A stretch of DNA of 64,000 nucleotides. Origin: Cyclobacterium xiamenense (GTDB lineage Bacteria; Bacteroidota; Bacteroidia; Cytophagales; Cyclobacteriaceae). Shown one piece after another: positions 17,601-25,872 of this stretch (within the stretch, counting starts at the first letter, position 1; each line of letters starts with the position of its first letter). The position numbers and the translations under genes were made by a program. The notes beneath the pieces are model-generated. The model made no database searches. It was not told where the DNA came from and worked only from the letters and a program-made list of their open reading frames with translations. The DNA is taken from positions 29,182 through 93,181 of the forward strand of contig NZ_WIOK01000022.1 in the NCBI RefSeq assembly GCF_009467825.1, read 5' to 3'.

Positions 17601-18222
17601 GGAACTCGATTCAGCCTTGCACCTTAAGGCCAACTACATGGAGAGTAGTTACCTGGAAAACCTTGGCAATGGGCAGTTTTCCGTGCAACCCTTACCGCTA
17701 TTGGCGCAGGTGGGACCGGTTTACGGAATGGTGGCTACTGACCTGGATGCGGATGGTAGTACCGATGTGTTACTGGTTGGAAATAATTATGGGAACGAGG
17801 TGTTTAGCGGTCGACAAGATGCCTTCGTAGGTCTGTGGCTCAAAGGGGATGGGGAAGGAGGGTTTGATCCCGTTTTGCCTTCCGAAAGTGGCTTTTTGGT
17901 GCCTGGAGACGGAAAATCCCTGGTGCGGTTGAAAACTTCGGATGAGCGGCTGATAACGTTGGCCGGACAAAACCGAAGCCGTTTGTTAGCATTTAGTGAA
18001 ACCGGGGCTTCGGCTTCTCCGGCGTATTTTTTGCCCCAGACGCTGGATGTTGATGTAGTTTTTCGCCTAACGGGTGGCAGGTCAATTCGCAGGGAATTGT
18101 ACCATGGATCGGGGTTTTTATCTCAGTCTACCCGTTGGCTAGAAATTCCGCGCGATGCGGAAAAAATCGAAGTAACCGACTATTCCGGGAAGGTTCGCAC
18201 GATACCTGTATCCAGGGAATAA
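14665..18222 (+). CDS. CRTAC1-type FG-GAP/VCBS repeat lipoprotein with ASPIC/UnbV domain
   Basis: A 1185-aa exported protein. The lipobox SLSC puts the acylated Cys at residue 26. Two blocks of FG-GAP/VCBS repeats (about 60-480 and 660-1120) carry many D-x-D/N-x-DG calcium loops (DFNNDGLPDLFF, DINGDGWMDLYV, DYDLDGDLDLYV, DVDNDGYRDLL, DFDADGDMDYIVG). Between them an ASPIC/UnbV domain (about 515-590; GARVRITLADGQ-like then IDSLEVIWPNGHRQ) is recognisable. This order is the common Bacteroidetes CRTAC1/UnbV arrangement and such genes often follow SusCD pairs, which suggests a cell-surface binding or adhesion role at the uptake site. It has its own promoter and a near-leaderless start. Confidence 0.88.
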   Translation: MNVKNRIALFQFVFFLLSVLMLSLSCKENNVDTLFLRLPAQHTGISFSNDIVESDSFNILTEEFIYNGAGVGTADFNNDGLPDLFFAGNAVANRLYINQGNLRFEDISESAGIQASEKWCTGVTVTDINGDGWMDLYVSAAMKKDSVDRANLLFINQGLDAEGMPFFTEEAEKYGLNEMGYSMSAAFFDYDLDGDLDLYVLNNLLVTDLPGVFRDKLTDGSAGNNDRLYQNNGDGTFSDVSRQAGIQIEGYGLGLAISDINGDGYPDIYVSNDYLSNDLLYLNNRDGTFTNEVRNYIRHQSHFSMGLDVGDINNDGLQEIITLDMLAESNFRMKTTISQNSYQKYVNNDRWGFEYQYVRNMLHLNNGNGLPFSEIGFLAGVYQTDWSWSPLWADVDNDGYRDLLITNGYPRDITDKDFTNFRADLGSVATTKMLLDSIPVVKIPNYGFRNRGNLTFENSSKAWGIDVPSFSNGAVYVDLDLDGDLDYVVNNINQEAFVFENQLYDKTDERRGNYLRVKLIGNPDNRQGLGAKVRITLADGQILLREQFTARGYMSSVEEVLHFGLGSVTNIDSLEVIWPNGHRQVQRNLPVNQVLPLDIANAQKPTLPEESGSDTAMPLLEEVGEMMGLAIDHRERDVVDYHVQRTLPHKLSQFGPGLAVGDITGDGLDDLLVGGAAGYPRQLLFQAKDGSFRVQDFPLASESQMEDMGLLLFDWDMDGDLDLYAASGSSEFGLENEVYRDRLYENDGKGNFRLLENALPDLREVGTVVRAADVDGDGFLELFVGARSGQGKYPLPGRSVILKKQGQKMIDVTDSLAPGLATIGMVTDALWTDTDQDGLVDLLLVGEFMPVTIFKNTGGKLVKQEHTGLEDALGWWNGIVAADFDADGDMDYIVGNLGRNNFYQVTEERPLSLLAADFDKNQSIDPILFAYFKNQNGDFEQFPVHFWQDLYGQSPLFRKRFSTYKSYGRAGMQEVLTAEELDSALHLKANYMESSYLENLGNGQFSVQPLPLLAQVGPVYGMVATDLDADGSTDVLLVGNNYGNEVFSGRQDAFVGLWLKGDGEGGFDPVLPSESGFLVPGDGKSLVRLKTSDERLITLAGQNRSRLLAFSETGASASPAYFLPQTLDVDVVFRLTGGRSIRRELYHGSGFLSQSTRWLEIPRDAEKIEVTDYSGKVRTIPVSRE

Positions 18223-18359
18223 CAATAGGGGCTGCAGCGAAGTAGTGAATGCCAGGTGGTAGGAGCGCAGGCATACTTTTTCAGACATTGGCTCGTTTAT
18301 CCAGGTAGTATTTCCAGCAAGTTACCGCTCATTACGCCCAAACCTATCGAAATTAGAGG

Positions 18360-18367
18360 TATATTTG
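18360..18367 (+). promoter_or_regulatory. Bacteroidetes -7 promoter element (TATATTTG)
   Basis: TATATTTG matches TAnnTTTG exactly and lies 25 bp before the glycosyltransferase ATG at 18393. No clear TTTG box is present at 19-21 bp upstream, so it is only a candidate. Confidence 0.35.
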
Positions 18368-18392
18368 CATTTTTAACGAATCGCCCTACTGA

Positions 18393-19550
18393 ATGCCAAA
18401 ACTAATCCGAATCACGACCGTTCCCCTTTCCCTAAAATTACTACTAAGACACCAGTTGAAGTACATGGCCGAATCCGGTTACAAGGTTTTGGCTGTTGCT
18501 TCGGACGGGAAAGAGTGGCCGGATGTGTTACGGAATGAGAAGCATACCGAGCGGGTGATCGTACCCTTTACCAGGAAAATCACGCCCCTAAGGGACCTGC
18601 ATTGCTTGTGGTTGCTGTACAAATTGTTTCGGGAGCAGAAGCCGGACATTGTGCACACGCACACGCCCAAGGCGGGTTTGCTGGGAATGGTAGCTGCCTG
18701 GGCCGCCGGTGTTCCGCACCGGGTCCATACCCTGGCTGGCATGCCACTGCTATCCAGGAAGAAAGTTCAAAAATCCTTGTTGCTTTTCGTCGAGAAAGCG
18801 ACCTACCGCCTGGCGCATGAGGTATGGCCCAACGCCCATTCCTTGAAGGAATTCATTCTTCGCGAAAAATTAACCGACGAAAGAAAGATCAACGTGATAG
18901 GCAATGGAAGTTCCAATGGTGTGGACGTAGACCAGTTTAACAGGGGGAACCTACAGGAGAACCATTTGGTGGCGGCCACGATGAGAATTTCTCCGGGAGA
19001 GAACGAGTTCCTTTTTCTGGCGGTTGGACGATTGGTGAAAGACAAGGGAATCGCCGAACTGGTGGAGGCTTTTGTTCAGTCGAAGATCGTCGACCGTTCC
19101 AAATTGGTCTTATTGGGAGATTTTGAACAGGAACTTAATCCCCTGAGCAGGAAGACGATGAACCAAATTGCCGATCATCCAAAAATTATTCACGTGCCTT
19201 GGTCCGATCACGTGGCCCACTACATGGCGCTCTCCGATGTGCTGGTGCATCCGTCACACCGGGAAGGCTTTCCCAATGTATTATTAGAGGCTGGAGCCAT
19301 GTGCTGTCCGGTTATTTGTTCGGACATAGCAGGCAATCTCGAGGTAGTTTCCCCAATGAAATCGGCATTGGTTTTCCCGGTCGGGCAGGTGCAGGCATTG
19401 CAGGAGGCCATGGAATACGCCTTCGTGAAAAGAGCCCGGATGCAAGACTTCGCAGAAAACCTGTACCGGATAGTTGTGGGTGGTTATACCAGAAAATCCG
19501 TACACCTGAGTATGTTGAATGCATATAATCGCATGTTGAATAGAAAATAA
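18393..19550 (+). CDS. Glycosyltransferase family 4 (GT-B) for surface polysaccharide
   Basis: A 385-aa GT-B enzyme that would transfer a sugar from a nucleotide donor during surface polysaccharide assembly. The N-terminal acceptor domain has PDIVHTHTPKAGLLGMVAA, typical of Bacteroidetes capsule glycosyltransferases. The C-terminal donor domain has GRLVKDKGIAELVEAF and the E-x7-E motif EGFPNVLLE at about 290-298. No signal or membrane anchor is seen. It lies 86 bp upstream of the export lipoprotein gene, heading an apparent polysaccharide export block. Donor and acceptor cannot be told from sequence. Confidence 0.9.
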   Translation: MPKLIRITTVPLSLKLLLRHQLKYMAESGYKVLAVASDGKEWPDVLRNEKHTERVIVPFTRKITPLRDLHCLWLLYKLFREQKPDIVHTHTPKAGLLGMVAAWAAGVPHRVHTLAGMPLLSRKKVQKSLLLFVEKATYRLAHEVWPNAHSLKEFILREKLTDERKINVIGNGSSNGVDVDQFNRGNLQENHLVAATMRISPGENEFLFLAVGRLVKDKGIAELVEAFVQSKIVDRSKLVLLGDFEQELNPLSRKTMNQIADHPKIIHVPWSDHVAHYMALSDVLVHPSHREGFPNVLLEAGAMCCPVICSDIAGNLEVVSPMKSALVFPVGQVQALQEAMEYAFVKRARMQDFAENLYRIVVGGYTRKSVHLSMLNAYNRMLNRK

Positions 19551-19579
19551 CGTATTTAAAATTATTTGCAAATAATAAT

Positions 19580-19609
19580 TTTGTATACCGTCCTATTTAC
19601 TTAATTTTG
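19580..19609 (+). promoter_or_regulatory. Bacteroidetes promoter TTTG-N18-TAATTTTG
   Basis: TTTG at 19580-19583 and TAATTTTG at 19602-19609 match both promoter boxes with an 18-bp spacer. Transcription should begin near 19616, about 20 bp before the ATG at 19637. A TTG at 19607 lies inside the -7 box and so cannot be the start codon if the promoter is real. Confidence 0.5.
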
Positions 19610-19636
19610 ACTCCGGGCAATCTGAACTTTTACCGA

Positions 19637-20458
19637 ATGAGGCCGATTTGTATCCTGCTGTTTGTTGTCATGATCACCTCCTGCATCAGCAACAAACGAA
19701 TCAATTACCTTCAAAACCTTAGTGGGAATGAAGCCATCGAGTTGGATGAGTTTATTCCCTATGCCGATGTTGATTACGAGTACGTCCTGCAACCCCACGA
19801 CATCGTGGAAATAGATTTCGCTTCTCCGGATGAGGAATTGCTTCGGGCATTTGAGTACCAGGGAGCCTCTGCTGCCCGGGGTGCACGGGGAGGAGGGGGT
19901 GCCGCTGCTGGTGGAGCGATGGATGTATTTTATTTTTCCGGATATCCGCTTGACAAAAACGGTTTTGTACGCATGCCCGTATTGGGGACGATCAAATTAT
20001 CCGGATTAACGGAGGAAGCTGCCCGAATCAAGGTGCAGGAAGCCGTTAACGTTTATTTTAAGGAAGACGTAGAGGTGAGATTGCGTATCGGTGGCATCCG
20101 TTTTACAACCCTGGGTGAATTTCAAAGCGTGGGCCCAAAAATCATCCTAAAAAACAGGGCGACGATCTTTGATGCAATTTCTATGGCGGGTGAATCCAGT
20201 ATTTTGGCGCGAAAAAATGAATTGTTTTTGATACGCCAATACGACGGAGGTACCAAAATTCATCAAATTAATCTGAATGATAGACAGCTGTTGGCATCGC
20301 CGTTTTATTTTATCCAGCCCAATGACATTCTGTATTTGCAACCCATGCAAATACGGCAGATTGGTTCGGGGGAAAATTTCTCCGCCAGTCTGCAGTTGGG
20401 GTTATCCATCATTACTGCCGTGATGTTTTTTTACGGGATCACTTCAGGAATTTTTTGA
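19637..20458 (+). CDS. Wza-like polysaccharide export lipoprotein
   Basis: A 273-aa outer-membrane polysaccharide export protein. The ATG at 19637 starts a lipoprotein signal with lipobox ITSC (Cys16). The Poly_export domain begins with YVLQPHDIVEIDFASPDEE and continues as KNGFVRMPVLGTIKLSGLT, and an SLBB-type segment covers about 145-225. The C-terminal hydrophobic stretch (about 245-270) fits the outer-membrane helix of Wza. Unusual is a Gly/Ala-rich insert at about 76-94 (GASAARGARGGGGAAAGGA) interrupting the export domain. It is followed after 2 bp by the Wzc-like kinase, so the two are one operon and probably form the trans-envelope export complex. Confidence 0.9.
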   Translation: MRPICILLFVVMITSCISNKRINYLQNLSGNEAIELDEFIPYADVDYEYVLQPHDIVEIDFASPDEELLRAFEYQGASAARGARGGGGAAAGGAMDVFYFSGYPLDKNGFVRMPVLGTIKLSGLTEEAARIKVQEAVNVYFKEDVEVRLRIGGIRFTTLGEFQSVGPKIILKNRATIFDAISMAGESSILARKNELFLIRQYDGGTKIHQINLNDRQLLASPFYFIQPNDILYLQPMQIRQIGSGENFSASLQLGLSIITAVMFFYGITSGIF

Positions 20459-20460
20459 GC

Positions 20461-22908
20461 ATGGAAAATCTAGATTTGTCCAAATTCGAAGAACAGGAAA
20501 AGCCAATTGATATAAAGTATTATATCATCAAGTATTTTCGGTACTGGCCCTTGTACCTGTTTTGTATCCTGATTGGCTTGCTGGCCGTGTTTCTTTTTCA
20601 TCGTTACACCGTAGAACGGTTTGAGGTCAAAGGTAGCGTGCTGATCAAGAGTAACCTCTCTCCAGAAGTACGCATACTCGATCGATCGAATATTTTTTCG
20701 GGAGGAGAAAACCTCACCAACGATATTTTGCTTTTTTCATCCAAAAACCTGGCAGCAGAAGCGTTGGAAAAGGTACATTTTGACGTCAGCTATTTTGCGT
20801 CCACAACCATTAAGGAAATCGAACTGTATACCAATAGCCCAATTCGGGTGGATGTGGACTGGGATTACCCTCAAATGGAAAATAGAAAAATCCGGATTGA
20901 AATCCTCTCAGATTCTACGTTCCAGCTATTGCCGGGGGAAAACATGTTTTTTGATCGGTTTTTCATGAGTTACCAATACGTAGAAGAGGACCGGGATATT
21001 TTTGGCAAGGAATTTTACTTTGGCGAACCGGTGGTGGGAGACCATGCCCGGTTTACCGTGCACCAAACGACACATTCGCCCCAATACGATACCTATGAAT
21101 TCTTGCTTCATTCGCCTCAATCCCTGATCGATAGCTATGCGGGGTCGGTGCAGGTGAGGCCCTTGATCAATTACGGTTCGGTGCTTGAGGTGAGCATGAC
21201 CACAAAAATTGTAGAAAAAGGAAGCGATTATGTCAATGCGCTCATGGATTCCTTTTTGGAATACGACCTGCGGGAAAAAAACCAGATTTCAGAGAATGCC
21301 CTACGGTTTATCGAAGAGCAACTCTTTATTGTGGAGGATTCATTGAATTCGGTCGAGCGACGGATGCAGCGCTTCAAAGTGGACAATAAAATGCTGGATG
21401 TGGATGCAGAGTTTGGCGGTGTGCTAAACAGCATCCAACTGTTGGAAGAGAACATTCAATCCATCGATTTCGAACTGGCCTATTATACTGCCCTCAAGGA
21501 TTACCTGCTTACGAAATCAGACAATTTTGAAGAGATCGTCGCTCCCTCGCTGATCGGTATTACGGACGGGCTTCTCAGCGAACTGATTCAGCAATTGGTG
21601 GATCAGTCCCTGGAGCGAAGGAAGCTATTAACTGCAGTCAGGGAGACCCATCCGGACGTTGCGGCCCTGGACCGACAGATTGGGCGGTTGAAAGAAAACA
21701 TCTTCGAAAACATTGAAAACCTGGTCACCAATACAGAGAATAAGAAAAAACAGTACCAGCAAAAATTGGCTGCCTTTGATCGTCAGTTTGCCAACCTGCC
21801 CCAGGCAGAGTCCAACTATTCATCCATTTTTCGGGAGTTCAAACTTCGGGAAAACCTGTATACCTATTTGCTCGAAAAGCGCGCAGAGGCAGGCATCGCA
21901 AAGGCTTCGAATGTACCCGATAATAGCATTGTGGATTATGCTAAACGCGGCATACTCATTTACCCCAAAAAGACGCAAAATTATTCCTATGCGCTAGGAC
22001 TTGGTTTTTTCCTTCCCCTCGGGTTTTTGCTGCTGTTTCATTACCTCAATAACCGAATCATGGATCAGGTTCAGCTAAAAAATTTGTTGAGAATTCCACT
22101 TCTGGGAACGATAGGTTTCAGTGACAAAGACACCAATTTGTTGGTGGCAGAGCACCCGAGGTCCCTGGCGTCTGAATCGTTTCGATCCTTGCGATCCGCC
22201 CTTTTTTACATTGCGAGCGAAAAGAAATGCAAAAAAATCCTGGTAACCTCCAGTGTCTCCGGAGAGGGCAAAACCTACATCAGCCTCAACCTGGCATCCG
22301 CCATGGCCTTAAGTGGCAAAAAGACCTGTATTATCGGATTGGATTTGAGGAAACCGAAACTGTCTACCTACCTGGATATCTCCAGTAAAAAAGGGCTGTC
22401 CGGATACCTGATCGACAAAGATAGCGCCGATGAAATCATCGTTCCCACAGCATACGACAACCTGTTTGTTGTCCCTTCGGGACCCGTACCACCTAACCCG
22501 GCGGAGCTGCTTTTGAAGGCCAAAATGAATGATTTTTTGGATAGGCTGGAAAAGGAATTTGACATCATCGTGATGGATTGTCCCCCGGTAGGGTTGGTGT
22601 CGGAGACCATGGATTTGTTGCGTTTTTCGGACGTAAACCTGTATATTGTAAGGCATGATTTTACCCATAAAAATCAATTATTAATGATCAATGATCTGTA
22701 TGCAAATGACCAGATTAGAAATTTTTATGCGATATTTAATGGACTGAAAAGTGGGGGGGATACCTATGATTTTGGCGGGTACAATTACGGGTATGGCTAC
22801 AATTATTCCTACATGAAAAAAAACAGGTACGGAGAAGGGTATTATGCAGCGGAGCCTCGCTACCGGCCGGGTTGGTTCAAAAAACTGATCAATAGGTTTA
22901 AGGTTTAA
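20461..22908 (+). CDS. Wzc-like polysaccharide co-polymerase with C-terminal tyrosine autokinase
   Basis: An 815-aa inner-membrane protein controlling polysaccharide chain length and export. A first transmembrane helix (about 30-48) precedes the Wzz domain, long coiled-coil periplasmic segments (about 270-480) and a second helix (about 508-530). The cytoplasmic BY-kinase domain has Walker A SGEGKT (Gly601-Thr605), the A' motif GLDLRKPK and Walker B IIVMDCPP. The tail holds 11 tyrosines in about 33 residues (from YDFGGYNYGYGYNYSY), the expected autophosphorylation cluster. The start is the ATG at 20461, two bases after the Wza-like stop. A TTG six bases earlier would overlap that stop. Cycling of tail phosphorylation would regulate export. 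Confidence 0.93.
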   Translation: MENLDLSKFEEQEKPIDIKYYIIKYFRYWPLYLFCILIGLLAVFLFHRYTVERFEVKGSVLIKSNLSPEVRILDRSNIFSGGENLTNDILLFSSKNLAAEALEKVHFDVSYFASTTIKEIELYTNSPIRVDVDWDYPQMENRKIRIEILSDSTFQLLPGENMFFDRFFMSYQYVEEDRDIFGKEFYFGEPVVGDHARFTVHQTTHSPQYDTYEFLLHSPQSLIDSYAGSVQVRPLINYGSVLEVSMTTKIVEKGSDYVNALMDSFLEYDLREKNQISENALRFIEEQLFIVEDSLNSVERRMQRFKVDNKMLDVDAEFGGVLNSIQLLEENIQSIDFELAYYTALKDYLLTKSDNFEEIVAPSLIGITDGLLSELIQQLVDQSLERRKLLTAVRETHPDVAALDRQIGRLKENIFENIENLVTNTENKKKQYQQKLAAFDRQFANLPQAESNYSSIFREFKLRENLYTYLLEKRAEAGIAKASNVPDNSIVDYAKRGILIYPKKTQNYSYALGLGFFLPLGFLLLFHYLNNRIMDQVQLKNLLRIPLLGTIGFSDKDTNLLVAEHPRSLASESFRSLRSALFYIASEKKCKKILVTSSVSGEGKTYISLNLASAMALSGKKTCIIGLDLRKPKLSTYLDISSKKGLSGYLIDKDSADEIIVPTAYDNLFVVPSGPVPPNPAELLLKAKMNDFLDRLEKEFDIIVMDCPPVGLVSETMDLLRFSDVNLYIVRHDFTHKNQLLMINDLYANDQIRNFYAIFNGLKSGGDTYDFGGYNYGYGYNYSYMKKNRYGEGYYAAEPRYRPGWFKKLINRFKV

Positions 22909-22971
22909 TCTGCACACGGTATTTAACTAGTTTTTAGAATTTATTTATTAGTTTGTTTGAACGAATTTGCT

Positions 22972-24018
22972 ATGAAAAAATCAATTTTAATTACCGGCGG
23001 AGCGGGGTTTATTGGCTCCCATGTGGTTCGACTTTTTGTGAATCGGTATCCGGATTACCGAATCATTAATCTGGATTGCCTGACCTATGCGGGTAATTTG
23101 GAAAATCTTTCGGATATAGAAGGAAAAACCAATTACGTATTTTCAAAGGTGGATATCAACGATAGCACCCAATTGGAGCAGGTATTTAACGATTTTCAGG
23201 TAACCGATGTGATCCATCTTGCGGCCGAATCCCACGTGGACCGATCCATTACCGATCCGCTTTCTTTCGTAAAGACCAATGTGGTGGGCACGGTCAATTT
23301 ACTGAATGCCGCAAAAAATTTCTGGAAGGATCTATCGCAGCATCTTTTTTACCATGTTTCTACCGATGAGGTTTATGGTTCACTGGATAACGGAGGGTTT
23401 TTTACCGAATCCACACCTTACGACCCGCAGTCTCCCTATTCCGCATCCAAAGCGGCCTCGGATCATTTTGTGCGGGCCTATGCCAATACGTACGGACTTC
23501 GAACCGTACTTTCCAACTGTTCGAATAACTACGGTCCCAATCAATTTCCCGAAAAATTAATCCCGCTTTGCATACACAACATCAAAGAGGGAAAACCCCT
23601 TCCAGTCTACGGAAAGGGCGAAAATGTCAGGGATTGGCTCTATGTGGAAGATCATGCCCGCGCCATTGATTTGCTTTTTCACCAAGGCGAGACTGGAAAT
23701 ACCTACAATATTGGCGGGTTTAACGAATGGAAAAACATTGATATTGTGCGATTGGTTTGCGAGATTATGGACCAGAAACTGGGGAGAACAGCGGGTGAAT
23801 CTGCCAAACTCATTACATTTGTAAAGGATCGGGCCGGGCATGATTTAAGGTATGCCATCGACGCAAAGAAAATCAACGAGGAACTGGGCTGGAAACCACT
23901 GCAAACCTTCGAAACCGGCATCGAAAAAACCATCCATTGGTACCTGGATAACGAGGCCTGGCTGCAGCGGGTCACCTCTGGGGATTACCTGAAATACTAC
24001 CAGGAACACTACGGCTAA
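22972..24018 (+). CDS. rfbB: dTDP-glucose 4,6-dehydratase
   Basis: A 348-aa extended SDR converting dTDP-glucose to dTDP-4-keto-6-deoxyglucose, the branch point to rhamnose and other deoxysugars. [11 protein letters not shown] is near residues 6-16, the [12 protein letters not shown] segment distinguishes RfbB from other epimerases, STDEVYG holds the catalytic Thr-Asp-Glu, and YSASKA holds Tyr and Lys. [11 protein letters not shown] follows. The ATG at 22972 is preferred to a TTG at 22957. It sits 63 bp after the Wzc-like gene and 11 bp before thyA. The other dTDP-rhamnose genes (rfbA, C, D) are not in this window. Confidence 0.95.
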   Translation: MKKSILITGGAGFIGSHVVRLFVNRYPDYRIINLDCLTYAGNLENLSDIEGKTNYVFSKVDINDSTQLEQVFNDFQVTDVIHLAAESHVDRSITDPLSFVKTNVVGTVNLLNAAKNFWKDLSQHLFYHVSTDEVYGSLDNGGFFTESTPYDPQSPYSASKAASDHFVRAYANTYGLRTVLSNCSNNYGPNQFPEKLIPLCIHNIKEGKPLPVYGKGENVRDWLYVEDHARAIDLLFHQGETGNTYNIGGFNEWKNIDIVRLVCEIMDQKLGRTAGESAKLITFVKDRAGHDLRYAIDAKKINEELGWKPLQTFETGIEKTIHWYLDNEAWLQRVTSGDYLKYYQEHYG

Positions 24019-24029
24019 GTAAAACAATC

Positions 24030-24824
24030 ATGAGACAATACCATCAACTACTACAGCACATTTTGGCGAATGGGGTACAGAAAGGAGACCGTACCGGAAC
24101 CGGAACCATCAGTGTGTTCGGTTACCAGATGCGGTTTGACCTTTCCGAGGGGTTTCCGCTCGTTACCACTAAAAAATGTCATACCCGATCCATTTTTCAC
24201 GAATTGCTCTGGTTTTTAAAAGGCGACACCAACATCGCGTACCTGAAGGAAAACAAGGTGTCCATCTGGGACGAATGGGCAAACGAAGCGGGTGATTTGG
24301 GTCCGGTATACGGATACCAGTGGCGGCATTGGCCCGATGGGAAAGGAGGAGAAATCGACCAAATAAAAAATCTTATTCACCAAATCAAAACGAATCCGAA
24401 CTCCCGCAGGCTCATTGTAAGCGCCTGGAATGTAGCAGACGTGGACCAAATGGCACTCCCTCCCTGCCACCTATTGTTTCAGTTTTACGTGGCTGAGGGC
24501 AAACTTTCCTGCCAGTTGTACCAACGTAGCGCAGACGTTTTTCTAGGCGTACCCTTCAACATAGCCTCTTATGCACTTTTCCTTTCCATGGTAGCCCAGG
24601 TTTGTGACCTCATACCGGGGGAATTCGTCCATACCTTCGGTGATGCCCATTTGTATACCAATCACCTGGATCAGGCGCGCTTGCAGCTTAGTCGGGATTG
24701 CAGGCCCCTGCCCCGGTTGAAACTTAATCCCGAAATAAAAGATATCTTCGCTTTTCGCTACGAAGATATTCGATTGGAAAATTACGATCCCCACCCACAC
24801 ATAAAGGCCGAGGTTTCTGTTTAA
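24030..24824 (+). CDS. thyA: Thymidylate synthase
   Basis: A 264-aa enzyme, the same length as the E. coli protein, that methylates dUMP to dTMP using methylene-tetrahydrofolate. [12 protein letters not shown] at 20-31, the catalytic Cys146 in [20 protein letters not shown] (about 162-177) and HLYTNHLDQ for dUMP binding are all intact. It follows rfbB by 11 bp and is probably read through from it, an unusual partner, since dihydrofolate reductase is the common neighbour and is absent here. Its stop overlaps, base for base, that of the convergent class IV aminotransferase. Confidence 0.97.
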   Translation: MRQYHQLLQHILANGVQKGDRTGTGTISVFGYQMRFDLSEGFPLVTTKKCHTRSIFHELLWFLKGDTNIAYLKENKVSIWDEWANEAGDLGPVYGYQWRHWPDGKGGEIDQIKNLIHQIKTNPNSRRLIVSAWNVADVDQMALPPCHLLFQFYVAEGKLSCQLYQRSADVFLGVPFNIASYALFLSMVAQVCDLIPGEFVHTFGDAHLYTNHLDQARLQLSRDCRPLPRLKLNPEIKDIFAFRYEDIRLENYDPHPHIKAEVSV

Positions 24825-25636
24825 CTGTTCGTAGACGAACCAAATAGCGCTGCTATCCCGGGAACGGGTTGAGTAGCAAATGAAATCCCCTGTATTTGTT
24901 CCAAGTAGCTGATCCCGGAAACGTTGCTTACAAATACCTGCTCGGCTTGCAATAGATCGTCTGGCCGAAAGCTGCCCTCAATCAGGGTAAGGTTCATTTC
25001 CTGAAGTTTTATGAGGATTTGTCTCCTGGCTACCCCGGCCACACAGGCATGCCGGAGCGAGGGCGTGTAGAATATGCCTTCTTTTTGCCAGAATAAATTG
25101 GCGCTTCCAGCTTCCGACAGGTATCCGTTCTGGTCCAACAAGATGACTTCCTCCTGTTGCTTTTTTTGCCGTTCCAGATTGGCCATCACGTAGGGAAGCG
25201 CGTTGAGTGTTTTGCAATTTGCCCACGAATTGTAAGGAACCCGAATTGAATCACTGATGTAGGCTGTTTTTTTTACGCTTGTCGCGGGATGAAAAGGAGC
25301 CACCGTTAGTAATTCGCAATACCCATTATCTGTGGGGGTATATTTCCCCAGTCCGGCTCTGAAAACCGTCCATCGTAGGCGGAAGGTTCCCGTCTTTCCG
25401 ACCTGGTTTGCAACCAATCTGGCGATGGCCTTTACCTCTGGAAGTTCTTCGGATTGAATCATCAAAGCCCGTATACCTTTTAGCAGGCGCTCCTGATGCA
25501 AACGTTCAAACCGTATTTTTCCATCGATATAAACCATCGTCTCAAAAATGCCATCCCCAAAAAGCATCGCTCGGTTGGGGGGGAAAGCCGGGACCTCCCG
25601 GAAGCTATTCGGACTCTCGGAAAAGAAATGTCTCAT
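24821..25636 (-). CDS. Class IV PLP aminotransferase (4-amino-4-deoxychorismate lyase or branched-chain aminotransferase type)
   Basis: A 271-aa fold-type IV PLP enzyme. The start is the ATG at 25636 (MRHFFSE), since the open frame upstream is AT-rich and lacks family similarity. Recognisable are FGDGIFETM near residue 26, [12 protein letters not shown], the lysine region [18 protein letters not shown] and the cofactor-binding [12 protein letters not shown]. The short length and [12 protein letters not shown] start fit 4-amino-4-deoxychorismate lyase (PabC) as well as small aminotransferases. A PabC role would link it to folate and so to the convergent thyA. That reading is an inference. Confidence 0.8.
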   Translation of the reverse strand: MRHFFSESPNSFREVPAFPPNRAMLFGDGIFETMVYIDGKIRFERLHQERLLKGIRALMIQSEELPEVKAIARLVANQVGKTGTFRLRWTVFRAGLGKYTPTDNGYCELLTVAPFHPATSVKKTAYISDSIRVPYNSWANCKTLNALPYVMANLERQKKQQEEVILLDQNGYLSEAGSANLFWQKEGIFYTPSLRHACVAGVARRQILIKLQEMNLTLIEGSFRPDDLLQAEQVFVSNVSGISYLEQIQGISFATQPVPGIAALFGSSTNS

Positions 25637-25872
25637 TATCGTACAATCAGCTGTCCGAATTTGGACGGTTTGCGTGAAGCATTTTTGTAAACTGTTAAAA
25701 TTAATTAATTTTTGAGGCAGAAGGGCAATAGTTAGCGAATTTCGCCTAAACTTGCAAGAAATACCAAAACTAGCACTAATTTTGACAATGGTAACGAAGT
25801 TTTTATTAACTTTATAGTCATGCCTAAAAACTTTCTCCATCAAACGTACACGTTCCAAATGACTTGCAACCT

